From the NCBI GenBank assembly GCA_002163975.1, contig CP019636.1, positions 3,917,001 to 3,981,000 of the forward strand: DNA of 64,000 bases. Direction: 5' to 3'. A program made the position numbers and the translations under genes. This document shows positions 56,083 to 63,574 of this stretch, in pieces. The DNA comes from Nostocales cyanobacterium HT-58-2. Lineage in GTDB: Bacteria > Cyanobacteriota > Cyanobacteriia > Cyanobacteriales > Nostocaceae. The stretch's first letter is position 1. Each line of letters opens with the position of its first letter. The notes beneath the pieces were generated by a model. That model saw only the letters and a list, made by a program, of their open reading frames with translations. It did not search any database and was not told where the DNA came from.

Positions 56083-57399
56083 ATGCTGCACACGCAACAG
56101 GTCTTACATAATCGCTATCAACTTAAAGAAAAACTGGGTGAAAGTGCAGGTCGTCAAACCTGGCTAGCATGGGATTTGTCAGCACAAGAGAATGTTGTGG
56201 TGAAACTGCTGATTTTTAGTGACCAGATGCGGTGGGAGAATTTGAGACTTTTTGAGCGAGAAGCCCAGGTCTTGAAACAGCTCAACCATCCTCACATTCC
56301 CAAGTATCGCAACTATTTTTGTGTTGAAGACCAGTTACTCTACTTTGGGTTAGTTCAGGAGTATATTCCCGCTACATCACTTAAGCAACTACTCAATCAA
56401 GGTAAAGTGTTCGCAGAATCAGAAGTAAGGAAAATTGCTGCTCACATCCTGAAAATTCTGATTTACCTGCATGGTTTGAGTCCCCCAGTGCTGCATCGGG
56501 ACATTAAGCCTAGCAATTTGTTGTTAAGTAAGGGTTCCCGCATTTATTTGGTTGATTTTGGTGCAGTACAAGATCGTGCTGCCAGAGAAGGAGCTACTTT
56601 TACAGTGGTGGGAACCTATGGCTATGCGCCACTAGAACAATTTGGCGGAAGAGCAACTCCAGCATCTGACCTCTATGCTTTAGGAGCAACATTAATTCAT
56701 TTACTAACGGGTATTTCTCCGGCTGATTTGCCTCAAAAGGATTCTCGTTTGGAATTTGCTCACCTTGTCAGACTGAATCCTGGGTTTGTCCATTGGTTGG
56801 AGCACTTGACACAACCTAATTTAGAAAGACGCTTCAGTAGTGCTCAACAGGCGCTTGCGGCTCTGAGGACCAATCAAAATGCTATCAAAGTTGCTAGTCC
56901 TCGACTCCCTGAAAGTGATATTTGGCTGAAAACATCGCCAAGCCGCTTGCAGATTCACTTTCCTGTCCCTTGGGACAAAGTGATAACTAGTCCCAGAAAT
57001 TGGGCTGTAGTCACTGGATTGGGATTTTGGTTTTATTGGCTGTGGGTGATGAGCAGTGGTTGGGTTTGGATGTATTTACTCTGGTTGACAGGTAGTTTAG
57101 TCTTAGCAGCTTGGTTTATCCTACCTGTTCTTGTGGAGACAAATGTCTACTTTCATCATCAACAATTTGAAATAGAGGTGAAATTACTGGGTTTTCGCGT
57201 TAAACAACAACGAGGAAATGTCTTAGAGATTGACAAAGTTTTCAAAAGTGACTCTGGTGGTTATGGTAACAATAAAGTTCCTGAAGTCACTTTGGCAGTT
57301 GGTGTCGAAGAGTATTCATTTGGAAGGCTCAAGCCACCTCTTTCTGATGATGTATGCCGTTGGCTAGTAGACGAAATAAAGCATTGGTTGGGACTTTAG
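56083..57399 (+). CDS. Ser/Thr protein kinase with C-terminal membrane domain, copy 1
   Basis: About 438 residues from ATG 56083 (an upstream GTG at 56062 is less likely). Kinase motifs are VVKLL (Lys), LHRDIKPSNLLL (catalytic loop) and VDFGAVQD (DFG). After the kinase, two hydrophobic helices (VVTGLGFWFYWLWVM and YLLWLTGSLVLAAWFIL) carry a cytosolic tail. The tail is shared with the next gene, so it is a conserved domain. It is probably a membrane-bound sensor kinase; the signal is unknown. Confidence 0.9.
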   Translation: MLHTQQVLHNRYQLKEKLGESAGRQTWLAWDLSAQENVVVKLLIFSDQMRWENLRLFEREAQVLKQLNHPHIPKYRNYFCVEDQLLYFGLVQEYIPATSLKQLLNQGKVFAESEVRKIAAHILKILIYLHGLSPPVLHRDIKPSNLLLSKGSRIYLVDFGAVQDRAAREGATFTVVGTYGYAPLEQFGGRATPASDLYALGATLIHLLTGISPADLPQKDSRLEFAHLVRLNPGFVHWLEHLTQPNLERRFSSAQQALAALRTNQNAIKVASPRLPESDIWLKTSPSRLQIHFPVPWDKVITSPRNWAVVTGLGFWFYWLWVMSSGWVWMYLLWLTGSLVLAAWFILPVLVETNVYFHHQQFEIEVKLLGFRVKQQRGNVLEIDKVFKSDSGGYGNNKVPEVTLAVGVEEYSFGRLKPPLSDDVCRWLVDEIKHWLGL

Positions 57400-57415
57400 A
57401 TTTTAGGCTGAGGTT

Positions 57416-58792
57416 ATGGCAGAAGCAGGACAGGTACTCTGCGTTCGTAAAGCGACTCCGCAGGAGTCCCGCTATCAACTCCAAGAACAATTAGGGCAAG
57501 ATGCTAGTCGTCAGACTTGGTTAGCAGTAGATTTGGATTCACAGACCCAAGAACAAGTTGTTGTCAAGCTGCTTACTCTTAACCCACAAATGCAGTGGGA
57601 TGAATGTAAACTGTTTGAGCGTGAGGCTCAGGTGTTGAAAAATCTCGATCATCCCCGAATTCCCAAGTATCGAGATTACTTTGTTTTGGAAGAGCAACTA
57701 GGTTCAAGATTTCCCTGGTTTGGGTTAGTGCAGAGTTACATCCCAGGAGCATCTTTGCAGCGGTTGCTTGATCAGGGTCATCGCTTTTGTGAATCACAGG
57801 TAGAAAAAATAGCGGTGGACATTTTGAGTATTCTCGTCTATCTGCATGAACTGGACCCACCTGTATTGCATCGAGATATCAAACCCAGCAATTTAATTTG
57901 GGGTGAGGATGAGCGGGTTTACTTGGTTGACTTTGGTGCAGTGCAAGACCAGGCTGTATCGGAAGGTGCTAGCTTCACAGTTGTGGGAACCTACGGCTAT
58001 GTGCCAATGGAACAATTTGCAGGTCGTGCTGTTCCCGCCTCTGACTTGTATGCTGTGGGCGCAACCTTGATACATCTCCTGACAGGGACACCTCCTGCTG
58101 ATTTACCATATCGGGATTCCCGCATTCAGTTTGCAGACAGGGTGAGTCTTGATTTGGGTTTTGTGAATTGGATTGGTAAACTGACAGAACCAAATGTTGT
58201 AGAACGGTTGAGCACTGCTCGCAAAGCACTAGACGCACTAAACAACAGACATACACTCAGCCCTCCAGTGACTAGCCATAAGCCCACAGGTAGTCAAATT
58301 CACATCAAAAAGTCTGCTAATAAAATAGAAATCAGGATTCCCAGACGCGGAGGGAAAGCTTTCAAATTATTCTATCTTATTGGGCTGCTGATTCCTTTTG
58401 TTTGGCAACTGCCAAATTGGCTCAATCTGGCAACAACGGGATTCAGCTATTCTTGGATATTGTATGTTTTGCCTCTTGTCGCATTGCTGTTTGTTCTATT
58501 CCAAGCAACAGTGCTACCTGCTTTTAGACATACAGAATTGTACTTTGACCGTGAACATTTTGAAATCCACTGGAAGTTATTTGGTTTATGCTATTGGCGG
58601 CGTCGAGGAAAAACTGCACTGATTACTAAAGTCCACGAAGAAAGAGTTCAGCAGGGTTCCGCACCTCGCGGCGTGACAATTGAATATTCTGGGAAACGGA
58701 AATTCACGTCAAGCCCTCTGGCTACTGTGGAACGCCATTGGTTGGTTGACGAGATTAAGGATTGGTTGGGGAAGATAAGAGCTAGAAATTAA
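57416..58792 (+). CDS. Ser/Thr protein kinase with C-terminal membrane domain, copy 2
   Basis: 458 residues, a tandem paralogue of the preceding gene with the same layout. Motifs are VVVKLL, LHRDIKPSNLIW and VDFGAVQD, then two membrane helices (LFYLIGLLIPFVWQL and WILYVLPLVALLFVLF) and a tail ending HWLVDEIKDWLGKI, which parallels the HWLGL end of copy 1. The gap is 16 bp, so both are in one operon. The CAST end begins 8 bp after its stop, yet the kinase frame is intact. Confidence 0.9.
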   Translation: MAEAGQVLCVRKATPQESRYQLQEQLGQDASRQTWLAVDLDSQTQEQVVVKLLTLNPQMQWDECKLFEREAQVLKNLDHPRIPKYRDYFVLEEQLGSRFPWFGLVQSYIPGASLQRLLDQGHRFCESQVEKIAVDILSILVYLHELDPPVLHRDIKPSNLIWGEDERVYLVDFGAVQDQAVSEGASFTVVGTYGYVPMEQFAGRAVPASDLYAVGATLIHLLTGTPPADLPYRDSRIQFADRVSLDLGFVNWIGKLTEPNVVERLSTARKALDALNNRHTLSPPVTSHKPTGSQIHIKKSANKIEIRIPRRGGKAFKLFYLIGLLIPFVWQLPNWLNLATTGFSYSWILYVLPLVALLFVLFQATVLPAFRHTELYFDREHFEIHWKLFGLCYWRRRGKTALITKVHEERVQQGSAPRGVTIEYSGKRKFTSSPLATVERHWLVDEIKDWLGKIRARN

Positions 58793-58800
58793 TCTAAAAA

Positions 58801-59038
58801 TGTACATTAACTAATAATTTGTCAATTTAACAAATTATTGTCAAAATACGTGCAAATCAATCAAATCCTGCTGTAACAAAGATTATGGCAGGTTTTTTAT
58901 TATTAGATTTCTCACAACCTCTGTTAGTCTCGATTAACAAATTAGATGTCAAATACCTGAATTTTAACAATTTAAGTGTCACTTTACAGAAACAAGGAAA
59001 ATTACTGAGTTTTGAAAAATTTAACAGATTAAATGTCA
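58801..59038. repeat. CAST end, tnsB side, with five TnsB-type sites
   Basis: Five copies of a TTAAC(A)(A/G)ATTA...TGTCA motif: 58807-58824, 58827-58843, 58934-58951, 58964-58981 and 59021-59038, all in the same orientation. This is the layout of TnsB binding sites at a Tn7-like end. A small hairpin (AATCCTGCTGTAA ... TTATGGCAGGTTTTT) lies between sites 2 and 3 and may terminate transcription. Confidence 0.8.
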
Positions 59039-59088
59039 CTCTGCATCGGTAAAATATACATATATGTTTTAATTAAACAAATGTGTAT

Positions 59089-59795
59089 ATGCAGGACGCT
59101 CATTCTTCTAAAACACCTGCAAACTCAAATAGCAATCTCACCGAAGCAAATGTCATTGTGTCGGAACTTTCGGATGAGCGAAGTTGAAAATGGAGGTGAT
59201 TCAAAGTTTGCTTGAAGCAGGCGATGTCTAGCGACAAGTCGCTTCGCGCCTACGCACAACATATGCTCAAAGACTTCAAGGAGCAGCAGAAAAACTTGGT
59301 AAATCAGTACGCACAGTTAGGCGGCTAATTGATAAGTGGGAGCAAGAAGGTTTAGTTGGTCTGGTTCAAGCTCAACGAGCTGATAAAGGAAAGCACCGAG
59401 TCGATGAAAACTGGCAAGAGTTTATTTTGAAGACCTATAAGGAGGGTAATAAGGGCAGTAAAAGAATAACTCGCCAACAGGTATTCATCCGAGTTAGGGC
59501 GAGAGCCGATGAACTAGGTGTCAAACCTCCTTCCCACATGACTGTTTACCGTATTCTTGAACCTGTAATTGAAAAGCAAGAAAAAGCAAAAAGTATCCGC
59601 AGTTCTGGTTGGCGAGGTTCACGTTTATCATTGAAAACCCGTGATGGGAAAGATTTACAAGTAGTTCAAAAAGCTCAACAACCATTGCCAGTTGAACCAG
59701 AAGAAATAGAAATTGCATCTCCACAAAGTAAGCCAGAGCCAGAAATGCCAGAAGTATTTGATTACGAACAAATGCGTGAAGATTACGGGTTTTAG
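59089..59795 (+). pseudogene. tnsB: TnsB transposase remnant, catalytic core deleted
   Basis: The N-terminal DNA-binding part (AAEKLGKSVRTVRRLIDKWE, RADKGKHRV, TYKEGNKGSKRITRQQV, EKQEKAKSIRSSGWRGSRLS) and the extreme C-terminus (VFDYEQMREDYGF, the TnsC-contacting tail) are present. The whole DDE core between KTRDGKDLQVV and QKAQQPLPVEP is missing: about 235 codons instead of roughly 580. There is also a one-base deletion near 59178 (NVIVSELSDE shifts to AKLKMEVIQSLLEAG) and a 27-bp insertion with a TAG at 59226. The comparison with ShTnsB is from memory. Confidence 0.9.
59226..59252. repeat. 27-bp palindromic insert within a HIP1 site in tnsB
   Basis: Removing these 27 bases joins GCGAT to CGC, restoring the octamer GCGATCGC and the expected protein GD-RTTYAQ. 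The insert contains the inverted repeat AGCGAC-AA-GTCGCT and ends CGCGCCTA. Its length is nine codons but it brings a TAG stop. Confidence 0.6.
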
Positions 59796-59798
59796 AAA

Positions 59799-60172
59799 AT
59801 GAGTTCCAAACAAGCTCAAGCAGTTGCTCAACAACTAGGTCAGCTTCCACAAAATAATGAGAAATTACAAGCGGAAATTCAACGCTTGAACCGCAAGAGT
59901 TTGATTGCACTGGAGCAGGTGCAGATTCTCCATGAATGGCTAGAAGGAAAGCGTCAAGCTCGCCAATGCTGTCGAATTGTGGGAGAGTCACGTACAGGTA
60001 AAACTATTGCCTGTGATGCTTACAGGTTGCGATATAAACCGATACAAGAGCCAGGAAAACCCCCTATTGTTTCTGTTGCTTACATCTTAATTCCTCCAGA
60101 ATGTAGTTCTAAGGATTTGTTCAGGTTAATTATTGAGCATTTGAAATATCAAATTTGGAAATGCGATCGCCT
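59799..60172 (+). pseudogene. tnsC: TnsC ATPase remnant, C-terminal two thirds deleted
   Basis: The first ~118 residues match V-K TnsC: QAQAVAQQLGQL, QILHEWLEGKRQARQCCRIV, Walker A GESRTGKTIACDAYR, and KDLFRLIIEHLKYQ. Then the sequence breaks into unrelated or TniQ-derived bases. Walker B and the sensor motifs are missing, so ATP-driven filament formation is not possible. Its start lies 3 bp after the tnsB stop, as expected for the operon. The remaining frame continues out of phase into tniQ sequence to a TAA at about 60218. Confidence 0.88.
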
Positions 60173-60570
60173 ATGGCGGGACTTTGCCCATCGCACGTTG
60201 GGAAAAGTTTCGCTTTAATCCTCCTCCTTCTCGCCAGCAATTGGAGGCATTGGCTAAGGTTGTGGGGGTTGATGTAGATAGGTTAGCGCAAATGTTACCG
60301 CCTGCTGGGGTGGGGATGAAAATCGAGCCAATTCGATTATGTGCTGCTTGTTATGCCCAATCACCTTGTCACAAGATTGAATGGCAGTTTAAGGTGACGC
60401 AGGGATGCGCAAGCCACAAATTACGCTTGCTATCAGAATGTCCAAATTGTGGGGCGAGGTTTAAGGTTCCAGCGTTGTGGGTAGATAGTTGGTGTCAAAG
60501 ATGCTTTGTGACATTTGCTGAAATGGTAAAGTGGCAAAAGGTTATTCAGCCAAATGCAACAAGTCCATGA
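60173..60570 (+). pseudogene. tniQ: TniQ remnant, N-terminus deleted
   Basis: The frame enters at IARWEKFRFNPPPSRQQLEA and continues through LAQMLPPAGVGMKIEPIRLC, zinc ligands CAACYAQSPCH and CPNCG...CQRCF to the stop. This corresponds to the V-K TniQ after its first ~45 residues. The fusion point with tnsC lies near 60150-60180. A TTG at 60184 could start a short protein but lacks the natural N-terminus. Confidence 0.87.
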
Positions 60571-60826
60571 GATGCGAACAACATATGAGATTTTTATCAA
60601 ACATTATGTGGGTCACATCAATTCCATTCATAGTACAATTATACTATGCAGTAGTAGTAAGTAAGTCAACAAATAGCCAAGGATTGGACACAAAACTATA
60701 ATTAAGCAATGTAAACTTAGGAAATCTCTCTAGAAAGTTTTAAAGAAAAATGATTATGAATACTTATATACATCTATGATTGGTTGGTTAACTTGGACTA
60801 TTTTACTAGTAGCAGAGAGAAGGATT
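60571..60826. other. Promoter region of the CAST cargo
   Basis: AT-rich DNA between the tniQ remnant and the Panacea gene. It contains an imperfect palindrome AGTACAATTATACT near 60644, a candidate operator for the toxin-antitoxin pair. No other feature is seen. Confidence 0.4.
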
Positions 60827-61306
60827 ATGTTGGATAAACTCATAAAATATTTTGTCTACGCGACAAAAGGGTATATTACAAAAACACAGTTAATCAAATT
60901 TTTGTATTTAGCTGATCTTTACTCTGTTAAATGGACGGGAAACCAACTGACTGATCTAGATTGGTGTTATTATCAATTTGGTCCTTGGAATGAGGGTATA
61001 GATTCTGCTTTAAATCAAATGAATGGGAAAGAGATTATTCAAGAATCTCAGTATAATGCAACATATATTAGACCTGTCAATCAAGCTGCTCAGGCAGATG
61101 ATTTGGACATACCTCTAAGTATTAAGTTTGTGCTGGATAATATTCGCAGAGAGTGGGCTGGCTCAGATAAACTGAATCAGTTACTGGATTACGTATATAG
61201 CACTGCTCCAATGATGGAAGTGAAAAATACTCATCAACCAGAAGAGAAAGTTAAACTTAACTTACAAGCAGAAAGAGAAAAATTAGTCAGTGAATTAGGA
61301 TTGTAA
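60827..61306 (+). CDS. Panacea-domain (DUF4065/SocA-like) antitoxin
   Basis: 159 residues from ATG 60827, which has GAGAGAAGGATT before it; the longer ORF start is rejected. LIKYFVYATKGYITKTQLIK, FLYLADLYSVKWTG and DWCYYQFGPWNEGI match the Panacea domain, which acts as a chaperone-like antitoxin with many different toxins. The stop is one base before the toxin start. It sits in the usual cargo position between tniQ and cas12k, intact in an otherwise ruined transposon. Confidence 0.82.
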   Translation: MLDKLIKYFVYATKGYITKTQLIKFLYLADLYSVKWTGNQLTDLDWCYYQFGPWNEGIDSALNQMNGKEIIQESQYNATYIRPVNQAAQADDLDIPLSIKFVLDNIRREWAGSDKLNQLLDYVYSTAPMMEVKNTHQPEEKVKLNLQAEREKLVSELGL

Positions 61307-61307
61307 A

Positions 61308-61910
61308 GTGGCTGGACAAAGACCTAGACAAGGTTGGATCTATTCCATAAATCCCTATAGGGTATCTCTTCGTTGCAAACTGGGTCATGTCCATATTTAT
61401 AATTTAGATGAGCCAAGTGAAGTAAAATGTCAAACTTGCACTGAGAATATTAATTCAAGCAGGGTTTTCAGAGGGACACATCCTTATATCATCTGGACAA
61501 GTGATCAATTTCAAGATGAATCTGGATATATAGCAACGTTTTCCGTTATTCCTCTGACTTCACAAACAACATTTAACGGTTTACCAACCACATATCCAAT
61601 TAACTCTACAAGTAGAAATGGTCTTGATAAAAATTCCTACGCTTTAGTTCATCAAATATGTACTGTTGATGCTAATTGCTTTAAAGACTCATCAGCCAAT
61701 TGGTTAGAAAGAATTGGACAATTAGATAAACCTGATAAAGAATCTATAGAAGAACGTTTAAAGTATTTTTTGAATATTCAAGAGAATCCTAGTGAAGACT
61801 GGTTTGCTCTAAATGCGTCTCCAGAACTTTTAAAAAAAGTATTTGATTATCTACCTGAAAATACAAAAAATTTTGCCCTTGAAGAATTAATCAATAATTT
61901 AGGTTCATAG
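61308..61910 (+). CDS. PemK/MazF-like toxin with Cys-rich insertion
   Basis: 200 residues from a GTG. RGTHPYIIWTS, FSVIPLTSQTTFNGLPTTY and SYALVHQICTVDANC (then ERIGQL) follow the PemK/MazF order of strands, giving an mRNA-interferase-like fold. Unusual are an N-terminal zinc-ribbon-like piece (RCKLGHVHIYNL...KCQTC, Cys23/41/44) and a C-terminal helical extension of about 50 residues. Its coupling with the Panacea gene marks a PanAT-type module. RNase activity is inferred from the family only. Confidence 0.75.
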   Translation: MAGQRPRQGWIYSINPYRVSLRCKLGHVHIYNLDEPSEVKCQTCTENINSSRVFRGTHPYIIWTSDQFQDESGYIATFSVIPLTSQTTFNGLPTTYPINSTSRNGLDKNSYALVHQICTVDANCFKDSSANWLERIGQLDKPDKESIEERLKYFLNIQENPSEDWFALNASPELLKKVFDYLPENTKNFALEELINNLGS

Positions 61911-62189
61911 TACCTAGATATTTCGCAATGAGATTGATATTACAAATATGTCAATTTTTGCATTGTATTCTCGATTTTATTTGTTTCTGGGATGCAAACA
62001 TATATAGTAGCATTTTCACGGTAAACTGAACTCGTAACACAACATATGATTACCTACTAAGGATTTTTTACGCAAAGAGTCTGGTTTAAACTCGTCATTT
62101 ATATTATTCCGATCTGACTTGCTTAATTTTGTCCATGTAGTCAGCTTATTATCAGTGTTAAACCTATTATTAAGATTAATACCAATGAT

Positions 62190-62393
62190 ATCGGTAATTA
62201 GATAAAGTATGCCAAACAGTACCGAGTCAGTGTCCATTAGTGGAGTTACGGCAGATTAATTGCAAATATTCGCTCCTGCGCTGCTAAAGCTGGAATTGTG
62301 ATAGAGGAGTCAAAACAGCCAATTCGAGGTAGTCCACAAGAGAAAGCGAAAGAATTAGCGATCGCAGCTTACCACTCTCGTCAAAATTCTTAA
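62190..62393 (+). pseudogene. cas12k: Cas12k C-terminal remnant
   Basis: The frame IKYAKQYRVSVH, stop, WSYGRLIANIRSCAAKAGIV followed by IEESKQPIRGSPQEKAKELA and AAYHSRQN is the last ~60 residues of Cas12k. It includes two amber codons (62199 and 62238, the latter in place of Arg in HRWSYGRL). The remaining ~570 codons are gone; the 280 bp before it (61911-62189) hold no recognisable Cas12k sequence. Its place directly before the tracrRNA is the standard one. Confidence 0.88.
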
Positions 62394-62435
62394 TACACAA
62401 ACTTTCTTCCGAACCTTGAAAATAGAATAGGAAAG

Positions 62436-62773
62436 TAACAGCGCCGATGTTCATGCATGAAAATGCCTCTGAACAGCTACGAAAAATGTGGGTTAGTTTG
62501 GCTGTTGGAAAAACAGTCTTGCTTTCTGACCCTGGTAGCTAACTGCCCACCTTGATGCTGCTGTCCCTGGCGGACAGGAATAAGGTGCGCCCCCAGTAAT
62601 AGAGGTGCGGGTTTACCGCAGTGGTGAGTCCACTTGCCGGGGAGATTTTCTTTCCGGCAAAGTGGCGAACCCGAAGGGTGGCTACTGAATCACCTCCGAC
62701 CAAGGAGGAACCCACCTTAATTATTTTTTGGCAAGCCAAAGCGGGAGCGATTTTGCCGGGAGCCCTGCCAAAG
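62436..62773 (+). ncRNA. Type V-K tracrRNA, apparently intact
   Basis: Characteristic blocks are AGCGCCGATGTTCATGC, GTTAGTTTGGCTGTT...AACAG, TTGCTTTCTGACCCTGGTAG, TGATGCTGCTGTC, GGCTACTGAATCACC and the anti-repeat AACCCACC at 62709-62716, ending in a GGCA...TGCC hairpin. They follow the order of the Scytonema CAST tracrRNA as I remember it. An extra hairpin (CCACTTGCCGG/CCGGCAAAGTGG, 62630-62665) enlarges one loop. The short ORFs across it are not genes. Confidence 0.85.
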
Positions 62774-62917
62774 TTTGAAATCTCTTGTTTAGTGAAGTTT
62801 CTAGCCTTTGAAGTGTCACTTAATTTACTTTTTCAAGTGAAAACTGACAGGTGATTTTGGCAGCTTTGACAAAAATGCTTCCGGAAATTTTGACGAATCA
62901 GGGGTTTGAAGCGCACA

Positions 62918-63027
62918 GTTTCAACGCCCCTCCTAGCTTGAGGCGGGTTGAAAGAACAACGAAAGTCGTTGGATGGAGTGGGAGCAAGAAGTTTCAACGC
63001 CCCTCCTAGCTTGAGGCGGGTTGAAAG
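62918..63027 (+). CRISPR. Minimal V-K CRISPR array: two repeats, one spacer
   Basis: Two identical 37-bp repeats (62918-62954 and 62991-63027) begin GTTTCAACGCCCC and end GCGGGTTGAAAG, the V-K repeat pattern. They surround a 36-bp spacer. A terminal spacer may follow the second repeat from 63028. The origin of the spacer cannot be judged without a search. Confidence 0.92.
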
Positions 63028-63104
63028 TAGTCACTATTCACATTACTTTAAAAGCTTTGTTAACTTTTGTCGCTGGTTCTCAATTTCGATGCCAAGCTGA
63101 CGGT

Positions 63105-63139
63105 TTTTTGGTGGGTTGAAAGGATAGAGCGACAGATTC
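63105..63139 (+). ncRNA. Delocalised homing repeat and short spacer
   Basis: A partial, diverged repeat (TTGGTGGGTTGAAAG, ending at 63122) stands about 80 bp after the array. The 17 nt after it (GATAGAGCGACAGATTC) match the D-arm/anticodon region of the neighbouring tRNA-Arg at 16 of 17 positions. Known V-K CASTs use such a stand-alone guide to home to tRNA genes. Confidence 0.85.
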
Positions 63140-63250
63140 TTTGTTTGGAGGAACTGACCTCTGGCTATACTAGTGAATAATTTATTTAGTTATCAATCAA
63201 TCTCCAAAAAGAGAATACTGCCATCCTTTGTAGGACATAACAGCGTATAA

Positions 63251-63342
63251 CTAACGGTGACACATAATCTGTTAACAGTGACATCAATTTGTGAAATTTG
63301 ACATTAATCTGTTAACAGTGACAAATAATTAGTTAATGTGCA
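63251..63342. repeat. CAST end, tRNA side, with TnsB-type sites
   Basis: Two exact copies of TAATCTGTTAACAGTGACA (63265-63283 and 63305-63323, 40 bp apart) plus two diverged sites (TAACGGTGACA near 63252, AATTTGACA near 63294). The outermost 20 bp mirror the opposite end. Confidence 0.82.
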
Positions 63343-63352
63343 GTACAGAAAA

Positions 63353-63425
63353 CGAGCGCGGAGGGATTTGAACCCCCGACCAACAGAACCGGAATCTGTT
63401 GCTCTATCCACTGAGCTACGCGCCC
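63353..63425 (-). tRNA. tRNA-Arg (CCG)
   Basis: On the minus strand the acceptor GGGCGCG pairs with CGCGCTC (one G-U), the D-stem is GCTC/GAGC, the anticodon stem CAACAG/CTGTTG holds loop ATTCCGGTT with anticodon CCG, and the T-arm is GGTTCGAATCC. Discriminator G, no encoded CCA. The CAST lies a few bases beyond its 3' end and leaves the gene intact. Confidence 0.93.
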
Positions 63426-63574
63426 TCAAACGAGCAAACATCGAAGCTTGCCTTTGCAATAAGAATAGTATAGCCTTGATTTGCCTTGGTGACTACGGTT
63501 GGCTAGAAACATCGTTCTAACCAATAAGGTTAATGTTAGTATTGTTAGCCTGTGTGTAGAACTCTAATTTAAAA

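Larger units (their letters stand above)
58801..63347 (+). mobile_element. Decayed type V-K CRISPR-associated transposon (CAST)
   Basis: The left limit TGTACATTAACTAATAATT and the right limit (reverse strand TGCACATTAACTAATTATT) are matching terminal sequences, each followed by arrays of TTAAC...TGTCA sites. Between them lie remnants of tnsB, tnsC, tniQ and cas12k in the canonical order, with cargo between tniQ and cas12k, then tracrRNA, CRISPR array and a homing guide. The right boundary is 63342, or 63347 if the outer TGTAC is counted. Flanking AAAAA and GAAAA are only an imperfect 5-bp duplication. All four protein genes are deleted internally, so the element cannot move by itself. Confidence 0.9.

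Noticed and set aside
60100..60450. Reciprocal exchange of short segments between tnsC and tniQ (WKCDR in one, VTQG in the other)
   Set aside because: The tniQ segment keeps its zinc-ligand Cys and His, so ordinary divergence plus a deletion joint explains it.
62539..62854. Protein genes on both strands across the tracrRNA
   Set aside because: The region matches the V-K tracrRNA in order and motifs, and the ORFs have no recognisable protein features.
63342..63352. Clean 5-bp target duplication at the CAST ends
   Set aside because: Left flank AAAAA and right flank GAAAA (or GTACA, depending on the boundary) are not identical, so I do not claim it.
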